Below are positions 8,700-17,996 of a stretch of 64,000 bases of DNA, in pieces. Within the stretch, counting starts at the first letter, position 1. Each line of letters begins with the position of its first letter. The notes under the pieces are model-generated. The model did not search any database. It worked only from the letters and a program-made list of their open reading frames with translations, and was not told where the DNA came from. Source of the stretch: Pistricoccus aurantiacus (GTDB taxonomy: Bacteria > Pseudomonadota > Gammaproteobacteria > Pseudomonadales > Halomonadaceae); assembly GCF_042682565.1 (NCBI RefSeq), contig NZ_JBHUIC010000003.1. One strand, given 5' to 3'. The position numbers and the translations under genes were made by a program.

Positions 8700-9953
8700 A
8701 TGTTTCTGATAAAAAAGACATCTTCCCTGCACGAAGCCCTCAAGGCCCATACCGCCTGCATTCTTTTTACGCCGGAAGGGGTGATTCTCGATGCCAGCGA
8801 CGCCTTCCTCGACGTGGTCGGTTACAAGCTGCAAGACATAAAAGGGCAGCACCATCGCCTGTTCTGTACCTCCGAGACGCATCAGACATCTGCCTATAAA
8901 AAATTCTGGAAAGATCTTGCCAAGGGGGAAAGCCGCGGCGGAACCTTTCATCGGCTGGACAGGCAAGGACGCACCATCTGGCTGGAAGCGACCTATCTGC
9001 CGGTGAAGAATCGCCACGGAAGAGTCGGCTATATCATCAAGATCGCCAATGATGTCACCGCCAAGCACCAGGCTGCCGCGGACCAGGATGCGGTACTGAC
9101 CGCCTTGAACGCCTCGATGGCGGTTATCGAGTTCACGCCGACCGGCGAGGTTATCCGGGCCAACGACAACTTCCTGAAGGCGATGGAGTATCGTCTCCAG
9201 GATATTGCCGGTCGTCATCACCGCATGTTCTGTAGCGACGCGTTCTATCGGGAAAATCCGTGTTTCTGGGAGGAACTGGCGGACAATGCTTTCAAGCAGG
9301 GCAAGTTCGAACGCTTTACCGCCACCGGGCGGACCATCTGGCTCGAGGCCACCTATAATCCGGTGGTGAATGAAGACGGTCAGGTCATCAAGATCGTCAA
9401 GTTCGCCACCGACATCACCGATGCGGTGGAAGAGGAGCGGGCGGCGCGCAGCGCGGTGGAATCCGCTCGCACGACCGCCCAGCAGACCGAGGCCATCGCC
9501 GCCAACGGCCTGGATCAGCTTGCCCAGGCGGTGACTACCGCGGACAGCGCGGCGGCGGAAGTGGAGGCGGCCCAGTCCATCATCGGGGCGCTGCACCGGC
9601 AGATCAATACCATCAATGAGATCACCGGCACGATCTCTCGCATCGCTCAGCAAACCAACCTGCTGGCGCTGAATGCGTCGGTGGAAGCCGCTCGGGCCGG
9701 CGAACATGGCCGAGGTTTTGCCGTGGTGGCCAAGGAAGTGCGGGAGCTTTCCCAAGGGTCTACCGCTTCCGCCCAGGAGATCTCCGCGGTGCTGGGGGAG
9801 AACAACGAACTGATTCGCCAGGCCAGCGACAAGATGAGCGACGCCGCGAGCCAGAGCGCCAGCAGCCGAAAGCGAGTGGGGGAAACCCAAGGCATCATTC
9901 AGGAAATTCTAAGCGGCGCGGAGAGCGTTTCTTACGCGGTAAGCCGGCTATAA
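8700..9953 (+). CDS. Soluble PAS-PAS methyl-accepting chemotaxis protein (BdlA-like)
   Basis: 417 aa from the ATG at 8700 (MFLIKKTSSL). Two tandem PAS domains (about 15-125 and 135-250) share repeated motifs (QDIKGQHHRLFC / QDIAGRHHRMFC and GRTIWLEATY twice), showing an internal duplication. A methyl-accepting signalling domain follows, with the conserved hairpin tip QQTNLLALNASVEAARAGE. No membrane helix is present. The layout and length match Pseudomonas BdlA, a receptor that links c-di-GMP and nutrient cues to biofilm dispersal. That functional link is by analogy only. It is preceded by a sigma-28 promoter and followed by a terminator, so it is probably monocistronic. Confidence 0.88.
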   Translation: MFLIKKTSSLHEALKAHTACILFTPEGVILDASDAFLDVVGYKLQDIKGQHHRLFCTSETHQTSAYKKFWKDLAKGESRGGTFHRLDRQGRTIWLEATYLPVKNRHGRVGYIIKIANDVTAKHQAAADQDAVLTALNASMAVIEFTPTGEVIRANDNFLKAMEYRLQDIAGRHHRMFCSDAFYRENPCFWEELADNAFKQGKFERFTATGRTIWLEATYNPVVNEDGQVIKIVKFATDITDAVEEERAARSAVESARTTAQQTEAIAANGLDQLAQAVTTADSAAAEVEAAQSIIGALHRQINTINEITGTISRIAQQTNLLALNASVEAARAGEHGRGFAVVAKEVRELSQGSTASAQEISAVLGENNELIRQASDKMSDAASQSASSRKRVGETQGIIQEILSGAESVSYAVSRL

Positions 9954-10000
9954 GCCGGCTGATTTGCCTCGAACCGCTGTCCTGTCATTTATCGACGACT

Positions 10001-10036
10001 TGCCCGGTCATGGATCATCTGGCCGGGCATTTTATT
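10001..10036 (+). terminator. Rho-independent terminator after the chemoreceptor gene
   Basis: TGCCCGG and CCGGGCA arms separated by 15 bases, followed by TTTTATT. It sits 47 bases after the BdlA-like stop codon. The opposite strand lacks a T-run, so it acts on plus-strand transcripts. Confidence 0.8.
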
Positions 10037-10058
10037 GGATCGGTGAAAAACCGGGGCG

Positions 10059-11165
10059 TCAGCCCACTTCCACCCGATTGCGGCCGTTATGCTTGGCCAG
10101 GTAAAGCGCTTGATCCGCCCGATCGTAGAGAGTATCGAAGGACACCTTGTCGCCGCCGGGGGTATGAGTCAATCCGATGCTCACGGTAATGGAAATGATC
10201 TCGCCCTTGTGCACGAAGCCAAACTCGGTGACCCCTTCACGAATTCGCTCGCATAGCCGAGTGGCGCCTTCCAGGTTCGTGTCCGGCATGACCACGCAGA
10301 ACTCCTCGCCTCCCACCCGGGCGGCGACGTCGGATTCGCGAATCAGTTCGGAGAGGGTCTGGCCGAACTGCCGCAACACCTGATCCCCCAGTGGATGACC
10401 GTAACGATCGTTGATGCGCTTGAAGTAATCGATATCCAGCAGCGCCAGGCTCAGCGGGCGCTTGTAACGATGAGCCAGCAGCAGCGCCTGTTCCGACTTG
10501 TTGAGCAGCGCCCGGCGGTTATTGAGCCGAGTGAGTTCGTCGGTCAGGGTCAGTCGGTGCAGGCCGGACTGGCGCCGCAGCACGCGTTCGAAGATCAGGA
10601 TCACCCCGATGGTGGTCAGCAGAATGGCCAGGCCGATGGAAGCCAGTGCCTTGATCAGATCCGAAAGCTGCTCTTGATACCCCTGGCTGGCCTCCAGGGC
10701 GCGGGAATGCAGCGTGCGATAGAGCTGACCGAGACGTTCCAGCAAACCGTTGCCCCGGCGTTCCAGTTCCTCCGCGGGGACCTGCGAAGGCGGCCGCTCC
10801 ATCAGGATTTCCCGCAGTTCCGCCACCTGGGGCGTGAGTCGTTGCAGGTCGCTGGATATGTTTCGATAGGCCGGCGTCTGAAGGCCATCCAGACCCAGGA
10901 GATAATCGAGGATATAGCGCTGCTGGGTAAGCTGGCGTTCCAGCTGGTAAAGGCGCTGAGGCTGGTTGCCCACGTCCGAGGGGGGTTGGTGCTCCGTCAG
11001 TACCTTGCCGGTAAAACTCAGCAGCTCATCTTCCGGCGCTTTCTGCTGATCGATCCAGAAAAGCAGTACCAGTGCGATGGCCATCAGGGCTAGCAAGGGA
11101 AAGATCAGACCTAGCAGAATGCAGCGCTGCCGTGCGCTCGAAAATAAAGGGGTAGTCGGTTTCAT
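10059..11165 (-). CDS. Membrane-bound diguanylate cyclase (GGDEF)
   Basis: A 368-aa protein that should make c-di-GMP from two GTP. Residues 14-37 and 172-194 are membrane helices bracketing a helical periplasmic sensor region with no recognised family. The C-terminal GGDEF domain begins with the LTDELTRLNNRRAL motif; the active site is GGEEF (285-289) and the RxxD allosteric I-site (RESD, 276-279) lies exactly five residues before it, so product inhibition is expected. It faces the BdlA-like gene tail-to-tail, placing synthesis and a candidate c-di-GMP-linked receptor side by side. Confidence 0.93.
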   Translation of the reverse strand: MKPTTPLFSSARQRCILLGLIFPLLALMAIALVLLFWIDQQKAPEDELLSFTGKVLTEHQPPSDVGNQPQRLYQLERQLTQQRYILDYLLGLDGLQTPAYRNISSDLQRLTPQVAELREILMERPPSQVPAEELERRGNGLLERLGQLYRTLHSRALEASQGYQEQLSDLIKALASIGLAILLTTIGVILIFERVLRRQSGLHRLTLTDELTRLNNRRALLNKSEQALLLAHRYKRPLSLALLDIDYFKRINDRYGHPLGDQVLRQFGQTLSELIRESDVAARVGGEEFCVVMPDTNLEGATRLCERIREGVTEFGFVHKGEIISITVSIGLTHTPGGDKVSFDTLYDRADQALYLAKHNGRNRVEVG

Positions 11166-11345
11166 GAGACTCCATCGCGATCAGGCTGGCGTCGATATCG
11201 AAAAAAAGCTGCCCTTTTTTGGACAGCGGGGACATTGACTTGTATCGGCCTGGGTCGCGATGTCTTTAGAACCGGCTCACGATTTGCGGCGCATGATCAT
11301 GAACAGGTTCTGACATAGAGAAGGCGAGCTTGAAAGATCAAGGGG

Positions 11346-11627
11346 TCAGTAAAGCGCCTGTTCCTCCAGCACGACTTCCTTGAGCAACTCGAGATAGAGC
11401 TTGTCCGCTTCGGAATGCTCTGCCGGGTCTTCCGGAATATGTACGCTGGTGGTGTCGGAGATTTCGTTGGCGATGGTGGTCATCACCGCGGGGCCGCTGC
11501 TTTCTGGCAGGTGCTTACGCGCCACGACCAGAGACTGTTCGAGAATCTGTGGATCCTGCAGCAGCTTCTTGATGAAACTGCGCAATTCATTTATGACGCG
11601 AGTTTTTTGCATTTCTGAGCCGGACAT
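11346..11627 (-). CDS. Conserved-looking small protein of unknown function
   Basis: 93 aa, acidic and probably all-helical (QKTRVINELRSFIKKLLQDP at the N-terminus, ADKLYLELLKEVVLEEQALY at the C-terminus). No known motif, signal peptide or membrane segment is seen. The gene is supported by a strong AAAGGAG ribosome site 6 bases before its ATG and by core-like codon use. It stands alone between the diguanylate cyclase and the cation exporter, all on the minus strand. Function is not recognised. Confidence 0.65.
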   Translation of the reverse strand: MSGSEMQKTRVINELRSFIKKLLQDPQILEQSLVVARKHLPESSGPAVMTTIANEISDTTSVHIPEDPAEHSEADKLYLELLKEVVLEEQALY

Positions 11628-11719
11628 GAGCTGCTCCTTTCACTGACTAACTTTCACTTGATTGCGACTTGACACGAAATATCGTTCATTGGCTGCTGTA
11701 TGGCTATCACGATAATGGA

Positions 11720-12916
11720 TCAATCGCTATCTGGGTAGCAGGTTGGTTTCTGCGGTGCTTGCCAAAGGCTGATCTGTCCGAGCCAGGGCAAGTGAGCGGC
11801 GCGTCGCTGCAGGGTAGCGATAGATCGCTCCGCTGAGCACTCCGCGGGGATGCCGGGGAGATAAAGCGTGATATCGATGCGCTGGTCCAGATAGTGCAGA
11901 TTGAGATGCAGGTGGTTTTCCCACTCCGGCTGTCCCGCCCAGGCCGATATCAGCTCCCGTTCCACCGTGTCTCGCAGAGGAAGACCCGGGAAGCGGCTGG
12001 GATCGCCCTGGCCCTCGTCGTCTTCCGGATCGATATGAAAGGTGACATCCGCCAGATCCGGGAAAGCGTTACGCAGGCGGCGACTGACCTCGTTGCCAAT
12101 CTCGTGGCCCTCGGAGACGCTGATGCGAGGCGCCACCACCAGGTGCAGATCAAGCAGTACCTGGCCGCCGATGGTACGGGTGCGCACATCATGTACGCCG
12201 CGTACGCCGGGAACATGAAGAGCCACCTTGCGCATGTGCTGCTGAATATCGTCGGAAAGCGCGGTGTCCACCAGCTCCTGACCGGCTTCCCAGAGCAGCT
12301 CGCCGCCGATCTTGCCCACCAGCACCGCCACCAGAATGGCTGCTACCGCATCCAGCCAGCCGGCGCCGAACTGGGCGCCGATCAGTCCGATCAACACCAC
12401 CAGGGTGGAAAGCGCATCGGAGCGAGAGTGCCAGGCATTGGCTTCCAGTAGCCGCGACTTGAGTCGCCGGGCCGCCGTCAAGGTATAGCGAAAGCACCAT
12501 TCCTTGCCGAACAGCGCCACCACCGCCAGGGCGATCGCCAAGAGCCCGGGGGCGCCGATAGGAGTGCCGGCCACCAGCCGCGCCACGCTGGCCCAGGCAA
12601 TACCCCCGGCAACGAAGATCAGAATGCCGCCTAGCCACAGGGTGGCCAGGGTTTCGATGCGCCCATGGCCGTAGGGGTGATCGCTGTCCGGAGCCTGCTG
12701 GCCGAAATGGGTGGCGGCGAGCACGAAACCATCCGTGACCAGGTCGGAAAAGGAGTGAATGCCGTCGGCGATCAGCGCCGCGGAGCCCACCATCATGCCC
12801 ACCGCCACCTTGGCGATACCCAGCAGGGTATCCAGGGCGGCCCCGATCAGCGTGACCCGCTGAGCCTGACGGCGCTGTGCGGTTCTATCCATAGGAGCTT
12901 CGACGGGAGAATCCAT
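11720..12916 (-). CDS. Cation diffusion facilitator (CDF) divalent metal exporter
   Basis: CDF proteins export Zn2+, Fe2+ and related ions by proton antiport from the cytoplasm. From the ATG at 12916 the protein is 398 aa with about six N-terminal membrane helices. Metal-site motifs are visible: ADGIHSFSDLVTD (HxxxD) in helix II, HPYGHGR in the loop and WHSRSD in helix V. A cytoplasmic metallochaperone-like domain follows. The roughly 100-residue C-terminal extension (PEDDEGQGDPSRFPG onwards) is longer than in FieF-type members. Residues before 12916 in the open frame would overlap the upstream acyltransferase gene, so this start is preferred. Metal specificity is not decidable here. Confidence 0.9.
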   Translation of the reverse strand: MDSPVEAPMDRTAQRRQAQRVTLIGAALDTLLGIAKVAVGMMVGSAALIADGIHSFSDLVTDGFVLAATHFGQQAPDSDHPYGHGRIETLATLWLGGILIFVAGGIAWASVARLVAGTPIGAPGLLAIALAVVALFGKEWCFRYTLTAARRLKSRLLEANAWHSRSDALSTLVVLIGLIGAQFGAGWLDAVAAILVAVLVGKIGGELLWEAGQELVDTALSDDIQQHMRKVALHVPGVRGVHDVRTRTIGGQVLLDLHLVVAPRISVSEGHEIGNEVSRRLRNAFPDLADVTFHIDPEDDEGQGDPSRFPGLPLRDTVERELISAWAGQPEWENHLHLNLHYLDQRIDITLYLPGIPAECSAERSIATLQRRAAHLPWLGQISLWQAPQKPTCYPDSD

Positions 12917-12923
12917 ACTCGGC

Positions 12924-14099
12924 TTACAAACGTCCTGCCTTGTTGAGCGCCGGATTGGCGTATTGCGCCAGCCACCAATCCCTGAGCTGTTCCGGCACCT
13001 GGGCGAGGCGCTGCTCGAAGCGCTGACGATCCGCTGTTTCGACATGGGTCAGATCCACCAGTTCCGGCGCGCGACCGCTGGCTTCCAGGGCAAGCTGATG
13101 ACTGGGGAACAGCCGGTAACCCGCCAGGATCTGGCGATCGATCTCATCTGCCACCGCATCGTAATCCTTGAACTCCGCGTTCAGGGGCGTACCTACATGC
13201 AGCTGGATGTGGCCTTTTTCTCCGGTGATACCGGCGACGATGGAGCGAATATCCTCGAACTCCAGCTTGCGGTAGTTGCCTTGTGCATGAACGGCGTGCA
13301 GTTCCTTTGCTTTCTGGATATCGCAAGGGTCGTATTCGTAGCTGATGGAGACCGGCACCAGGCGCAGCTCGCGAATGGCATCCCCGAGACTCGCCAGCTT
13401 GTCCGTCTGGCGGCGGGCCATGGTCAGCATCTTGAGGATGGTCGGGTCGGTGCGGTCGATGCCGTCCTTGGCGCGGCCTTCCCGCTGGGCGAGCCACACG
13501 GAATGATTATCCTCGACGATGGAGTGGCGAATATAGCCGGAGAGAGTCTGGTAGGCGGCCAGCATGGCGCGCTTGCCCTTGGCGGAGCGGGGCACGATGA
13601 AACTCTTGTTGAGCCGCATCAGATCGCTGACGTAGGGCTTTTGCAACAGATTGTCGCCGATGGCGATGCGTACCGTGTTACGTCCGGCCTGATAAAGGGC
13701 GAGATTGACGAAAGCCGGGTCCAGGGCAATATCCCGATGATTGCTGATGAACAGGTAAGCAGTATCCGGATCGAGCTTGTCCAGCCCGCTGATCTCGAAG
13801 CCGTCGGTGCTGGTCCGAATCATGCGCAGCATGTAGCTTTCGATGCGCTGCTGAAAATCCCCGACGGAATTTACCCCGCGCATCTCCCGGCGAATGGCGA
13901 GGGTGGCGATGGTATGAGCCAGCCTGGGGAGAAAACGCGCGAGCCTTGGCAGCTTGTAGGCGGTCAGCGCATCCAGCAGCTCCGGATCCTTGGCCAGGCG
14001 GTCGAGCACGGGTCTGACTTCCTCGTCGCGATAAGGGCGAATGTTGGCGAAGCGATCGTCGGTGGAGTCTAGGCTGACGTTCAGGGCGCTTTCGGTCAC
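12924..14099 (-). CDS. PlsC-like glycerolipid acyltransferase
   Basis: A 391-aa protein with the glycerophosphate acyltransferase motif I NHRDIALD (NHx4D) at about residue 120 and a motif-III-like segment WLAQREGRAKDG. It probably acylates a lysophospholipid or related acceptor at the inner membrane face. No clear membrane helix is seen. It is longer than standard PlsC (about 240 aa), with N- and C-terminal extensions. Its stop lies 7 bases upstream of the CDF exporter start, so the two are likely co-transcribed. The exact substrate is not known from sequence. Confidence 0.82.
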   Translation of the reverse strand: MTESALNVSLDSTDDRFANIRPYRDEEVRPVLDRLAKDPELLDALTAYKLPRLARFLPRLAHTIATLAIRREMRGVNSVGDFQQRIESYMLRMIRTSTDGFEISGLDKLDPDTAYLFISNHRDIALDPAFVNLALYQAGRNTVRIAIGDNLLQKPYVSDLMRLNKSFIVPRSAKGKRAMLAAYQTLSGYIRHSIVEDNHSVWLAQREGRAKDGIDRTDPTILKMLTMARRQTDKLASLGDAIRELRLVPVSISYEYDPCDIQKAKELHAVHAQGNYRKLEFEDIRSIVAGITGEKGHIQLHVGTPLNAEFKDYDAVADEIDRQILAGYRLFPSHQLALEASGRAPELVDLTHVETADRQRFEQRLAQVPEQLRDWWLAQYANPALNKAGRL

Positions 14100-14145
14100 G
14101 GCACTCTCATGGATTTTGTTGTTGGGTACATTTTATTATGAGATA

Positions 14146-15102
14146 TCACGCGATTGCCGCGGAGGAAAGATCAGCCTCAGCGGGCTCGGATACGCCCCGT
14201 GCCTCACCGCCCAGCCATTCGATCAGCTGCTCGATGATCTCCGCCAGGGTCTGGGCCATCAGCAGGAAGTCCGTTTCCAGGCGAACCAGGGCGTCGTCCG
14301 CGTCGCTTTGCTGGCTGGCCTCGTCGAGCAGCGCGTCCGCGAAACGCAGGGATTTCAGAGCGAGATCCTCCTGCAGCACCAGGCTGAGTCGGTCTTCTAT
14401 CTCTAGTCCCAGCCGGGTGGCCTGGCGGCCGTTTTCCAGCAGCCGGTGGATCTCGTCGCTGGCCAGATCCACCTGGCGCGCGCGCAGCACGCCGTCGTCA
14501 CCCTTGGCCTTGAGTTCCACCTGATCTCCCAGTAACAAGGAGTCGGGCAGGGCGTCCGGGGCGTGCAGCCACTCGGTCATGGCGCGCAAGGGCGGCGTCC
14601 GGGTCGCCAGAGGCGTCACCTTGAGGCTGCCCAGGGTCTGGCGCAGCAGATCGAGCACGTCTTCGGCCCGGGCACGGCTCGAGGCGTTGACGGCGATCAA
14701 TTCGCGGCTCGTGTCCCACCACAGATCGATTTTCCGGCTGCGCACGAAGGCTCGAGGCAGCAGTTCCTCGTGGATCTGTTCCTTCAGCGCCTGCTTTTCC
14801 CGGCGCGGTACCGGAAAGCCTTGGGCAGTTTCCTGATCCGCCACCCGCTCATCGAGTTCCTCGCGAATCACACTGGCAGGCAGGATGCGCTCCTGACGCA
14901 ACGCGGAAAGCAGTCGGTGGCCCTGGAGTTCGTGCACCAGGCTCGTGCTTTTTCGCCCGCCGGGCGGGCACCAGCCGAGCCGGGTGGCTTCGCTGCCGCC
15001 CAAGGGGCGCAGGGCGTGTTCCGCCGCGGCTTCCTCGAGGTCTTCCAGCGCGATGCGCTGCGTTTCGTGCAGGCGATACAGGTGCAAGTGCTTGAACCAC
15101 AT
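14146..15102 (-). CDS. rdgC: Recombination-associated protein RdgC
   Basis: RdgC is a ring-shaped DNA-binding protein that limits RecA access to DNA. From the ATG at 15102 (MWFKHLHLYRL, the standard RdgC beginning MWFKN-L) the protein is 318 aa, near family length. Conserved features include LGWCPPGG near residue 43, and LLPRAFVRSRKIDLWWD in the middle. The open frame continues 22 codons upstream, but this start matches the family. It is divergent from gyrA. Confidence 0.94.
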   Translation of the reverse strand: MWFKHLHLYRLHETQRIALEDLEEAAAEHALRPLGGSEATRLGWCPPGGRKSTSLVHELQGHRLLSALRQERILPASVIREELDERVADQETAQGFPVPRREKQALKEQIHEELLPRAFVRSRKIDLWWDTSRELIAVNASSRARAEDVLDLLRQTLGSLKVTPLATRTPPLRAMTEWLHAPDALPDSLLLGDQVELKAKGDDGVLRARQVDLASDEIHRLLENGRQATRLGLEIEDRLSLVLQEDLALKSLRFADALLDEASQQSDADDALVRLETDFLLMAQTLAEIIEQLIEWLGGEARGVSEPAEADLSSAAIA

Positions 15103-15184
15103 GGCGAGTCCCGGAATAAAAAGGATGCCCATTATGGACAAAGCGAGCGCCGGGTGCCAGCCGCGCAAGGCGGCGCTCCACCCT

Positions 15185-15219
15185 ACGTTTAGCCTCGCCG
15201 GGGTGGTATAATCCCCGGC
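15185..15219 (+). promoter_or_regulatory. gyrA promoter with -10 inside an inverted repeat
   Basis: A perfect TATAAT at 15207-15212 lies 68 bases before the gyrA ATG. The -35 (around 15185-15190, ACGTTT) is poor. The -10 is flanked by a perfect 7-base inverted repeat, GCCGGGG (15197-15203) and CCCCGGC (15213-15219). Promoter identity is supported by position and the -10; the meaning of the repeat is unknown. Confidence 0.6.
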
Positions 15220-15279
15220 TGTCGTTACCTAGCAATGCAAGGCGACGCTTCTCAGTTGAGTGAAAGGATTTGACGACCC

Positions 15280-17994
15280 ATGGGTGACATCGCCAGAGAG
15301 ATTTTGCCAGTCAACATCGAGGACGAACTCAAGCAGTCGTACCTCGATTACGCCATGAGCGTGATCATCGGCCGGGCCCTGCCGGACGTGCGCGATGGCT
15401 TGAAGCCGGTGCATCGGCGGGTGCTGTTCGCCATGCACGAACTCGGTAACGACTGGAACAAGGCCTACAAGAAGTCCGCCCGTGTGGTCGGCGACGTGAT
15501 CGGTAAGTATCACCCTCACGGGGACAGCGCGGTCTACGACACCATCGTGCGCATGGCCCAGCATTTTTCCATGCGCCACGTGCTGGTGGACGGCCAGGGC
15601 AACTTCGGTTCCATCGACGGCGACAACGCCGCCGCCATGCGTTACACCGAGGTACGCATGGCCAGGCTCTCCCACGAGCTGCTGGCGGACCTGGGCAAGG
15701 ATACCGTCGACTGGGTCGACAACTACGACGGCACCGAGCGGATTCCCGAGGTGCTGCCCACCAAGGTGCCGAACCTGCTGATCAACGGCTCTTCCGGTAT
15801 CGCCGTGGGCATGGCCACCAATATTCCCCCGCACAACATGGGGGAGATCATCAACGCCTGCCTGGCATTGATCGACGATTACACTCTGACCATCGATCAG
15901 CTGATGGAACACGTGCCCGGGCCGGACTTTCCCACCGGAGCCATCATCAACGGCCGCGCGGGCATTCTGCAGGCCTATCGCACCGGACGCGGGCGCATCT
16001 ATGTAAGGGCCTGCCACGAGATCGAGCATAACGAGAAGACCGGCCGCGACCATATCATCATCAACGAGCTGCCTTATCAGGTGAACAAGGCGCGGCTGAT
16101 CGAGAAGATCGCCGAGCTGGTCAAGGAAAAGCGCATCGAGGGCATTGCCGAGCTGCGGGATGAATCCGACAAGGAAGGCCTGCGGGTGGTCATCGAGGTC
16201 AAGCGCGGTGAAAGTGGCGAGGTGGTGATCAACAACCTGTTCGCTCACACCCAGCTGCAGACCGTGTTCGGCATCAACATGGTGGCCTTGGAAGACGGCC
16301 AGCCGAAGCTGCTCAACCTGAAGGAAATCCTCGAGGCCTTCGTGCGTCACCGTCGCGAGGTGGTGACCCGGCGCACGCTTTATGAGCTGCGAAAGGCCCG
16401 GGAGCGCGGCCATATCCTCGAAGGTCTGGCGGTGGCGATTTCCAATATCGACGAGGTCATTGCCCTGATCAAGGCCTCTCCCAACGCGGCGGAGGCCAAG
16501 GACAAGCTGCTGGCCGCCAGTTGGCAGCCGGGACAGGTCACCGGCATGCTGGAACGCGCCGGGGCGACCTCCTGCAAACCGGAGGATCTGGAAGAGGGCT
16601 ATGGGCTGAATCAGAGCGCCACTCAGTATCGGCTTTCTCCCGCCCAGGCCCAGGCGATTCTCGAGCTGCGTCTGCACCGTCTGACCGGCCTGGAAACCGA
16701 GAAGCTGCTGGATGAGTACCTGGCGATTCTCGAGAAGATCGCCGAGTACATGGAAATCCTTGCGTCAAGCGATCGGCTGCTGGAGGTGATCCGCGAGGAG
16801 CTGATCGCGATTCGCGATCAGTACGACGATCCCCGGCGCACGGAGATTCAGGCCAGCCATCTGGATCTTTCCATGGAGGATCTAATCGCCGAAGAGGATA
16901 TGGTGGTGACCATTTCCCGCAGCGGCTACGCCAAGACCCAGCCGCTGTCCGACTATCAGGCCCAGCGGCGCGGTGGGCGGGGCAAGTCCGCCACCGCCAT
17001 GAAGGACGAGGACGTGATCGAGCATCTGATCGTTGCCTCGACCCATGACACCATGCTGCTGTTCTCCAACAAGGGCAAGGTCTACTGGCTCAAGGTCTAC
17101 GAGATGCCCGTGGCCAGCCGTGGCTCTCGAGGACGGCCGCTGGTCAACCTGCTGCCCCTGGATGAAAACGAGTCGATCAGCGCCATGCTGCCGGTGCGGG
17201 AATACCGCGAGGACAGCTTCATCTTCTTCGCTACCGCCAAGGGCACCATCAAGCGCACCTCGCTGGATCAGTTCTCCCGGCCGCGCAGTGTCGGCCTGAT
17301 CGCCATCGACATCGAGGAAGGGGACAGGTTGATCGGCGCCGCCATCACCAGCGGTCAGGACCACGCCATGCTGCTGTCCTCCAACGGCAAGGCGATTCGC
17401 TTCGAGGAAACCCAAGTGCGCGCCATGGGGCGTACCGCTCGAGGCGTTCGCGGCATGCGCCTGCAGGGCGATGCGGAGGTGATCAGCCTGATCATTCCGC
17501 AAAGCCAGCAGATCGACGCGGCAGCGGATGCGGATGAAGAAAGCGATGAAACTCTCGTGACGGAAAACGGCAACGGCGGCCAGATCTATATTCTCACCGC
17601 CTCCGAAAACGGTTACGGCAAGCGTACTCGGCTGGAGGAATTCCCGCTGCGCGGCCGTGGCGGCCAGGGGGTGATCGCCATGCAGACCAGCGCCCGCAAC
17701 GGCGACCTGGTGGCGGCGATGCAGGTATATTCCAGTGACGAGATGATGCTGATCACTGATCGCGGCACTCTGGTGCGTACCCGGGTCGAGGAAGTTTCCA
17801 CCACCTCGCGCAACACCCAAGGCGTGATGTTGATTCGTCTGGGCAAGGAAGAAACCCTGGTCAAGACCGTACGTATCGACGAGCCTGCGGAAGAGGAAGG
17901 CGTGCCGGAAGATGCCCTCGAGGATGAACCGGCAGCGGAAGAGAAGCAGCCGAACGATCAGCCTCGAGACGACTCGCCTGAGGATGATGTTTGA
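15280..17994 (+). CDS. gyrA: DNA gyrase subunit A
   Basis: GyrA cuts and rejoins DNA in the A2B2 gyrase that adds negative supercoils. 904 aa. The N-terminal breakage-reunion domain has the DVRDGLKPVHRR motif, the quinolone region HPHGDSAVYDT (Ser and Asp at the usual resistance positions, i.e. wild-type) and the catalytic tyrosine in AAMRYTEVRM. The GyrA box QRRGGRGK opens the C-terminal beta-pinwheel. The tail is acidic (EDALEDEPAAEE...), as in E. coli. It is first of the gyrA-serC-pheA-tyrA/aroA-cmk cluster; serC starts two bases after its stop. Confidence 0.99.
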   Translation: MGDIAREILPVNIEDELKQSYLDYAMSVIIGRALPDVRDGLKPVHRRVLFAMHELGNDWNKAYKKSARVVGDVIGKYHPHGDSAVYDTIVRMAQHFSMRHVLVDGQGNFGSIDGDNAAAMRYTEVRMARLSHELLADLGKDTVDWVDNYDGTERIPEVLPTKVPNLLINGSSGIAVGMATNIPPHNMGEIINACLALIDDYTLTIDQLMEHVPGPDFPTGAIINGRAGILQAYRTGRGRIYVRACHEIEHNEKTGRDHIIINELPYQVNKARLIEKIAELVKEKRIEGIAELRDESDKEGLRVVIEVKRGESGEVVINNLFAHTQLQTVFGINMVALEDGQPKLLNLKEILEAFVRHRREVVTRRTLYELRKARERGHILEGLAVAISNIDEVIALIKASPNAAEAKDKLLAASWQPGQVTGMLERAGATSCKPEDLEEGYGLNQSATQYRLSPAQAQAILELRLHRLTGLETEKLLDEYLAILEKIAEYMEILASSDRLLEVIREELIAIRDQYDDPRRTEIQASHLDLSMEDLIAEEDMVVTISRSGYAKTQPLSDYQAQRRGGRGKSATAMKDEDVIEHLIVASTHDTMLLFSNKGKVYWLKVYEMPVASRGSRGRPLVNLLPLDENESISAMLPVREYREDSFIFFATAKGTIKRTSLDQFSRPRSVGLIAIDIEEGDRLIGAAITSGQDHAMLLSSNGKAIRFEETQVRAMGRTARGVRGMRLQGDAEVISLIIPQSQQIDAAADADEESDETLVTENGNGGQIYILTASENGYGKRTRLEEFPLRGRGGQGVIAMQTSARNGDLVAAMQVYSSDEMMLITDRGTLVRTRVEEVSTTSRNTQGVMLIRLGKEETLVKTVRIDEPAEEEGVPEDALEDEPAAEEKQPNDQPRDDSPEDDV

Positions 17995-17996
17995 AG

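Noticed and set aside
15229..16677. Long minus-strand open frame (482 codons) opposite gyrA; similar antisense frames opposite motA, the chemoreceptor gene, CDF, rpsA and groEL
   Set aside because: These are mirror frames typical of GC-rich codon use; the genes on the other strand are unmistakable and the antisense products show no family features.
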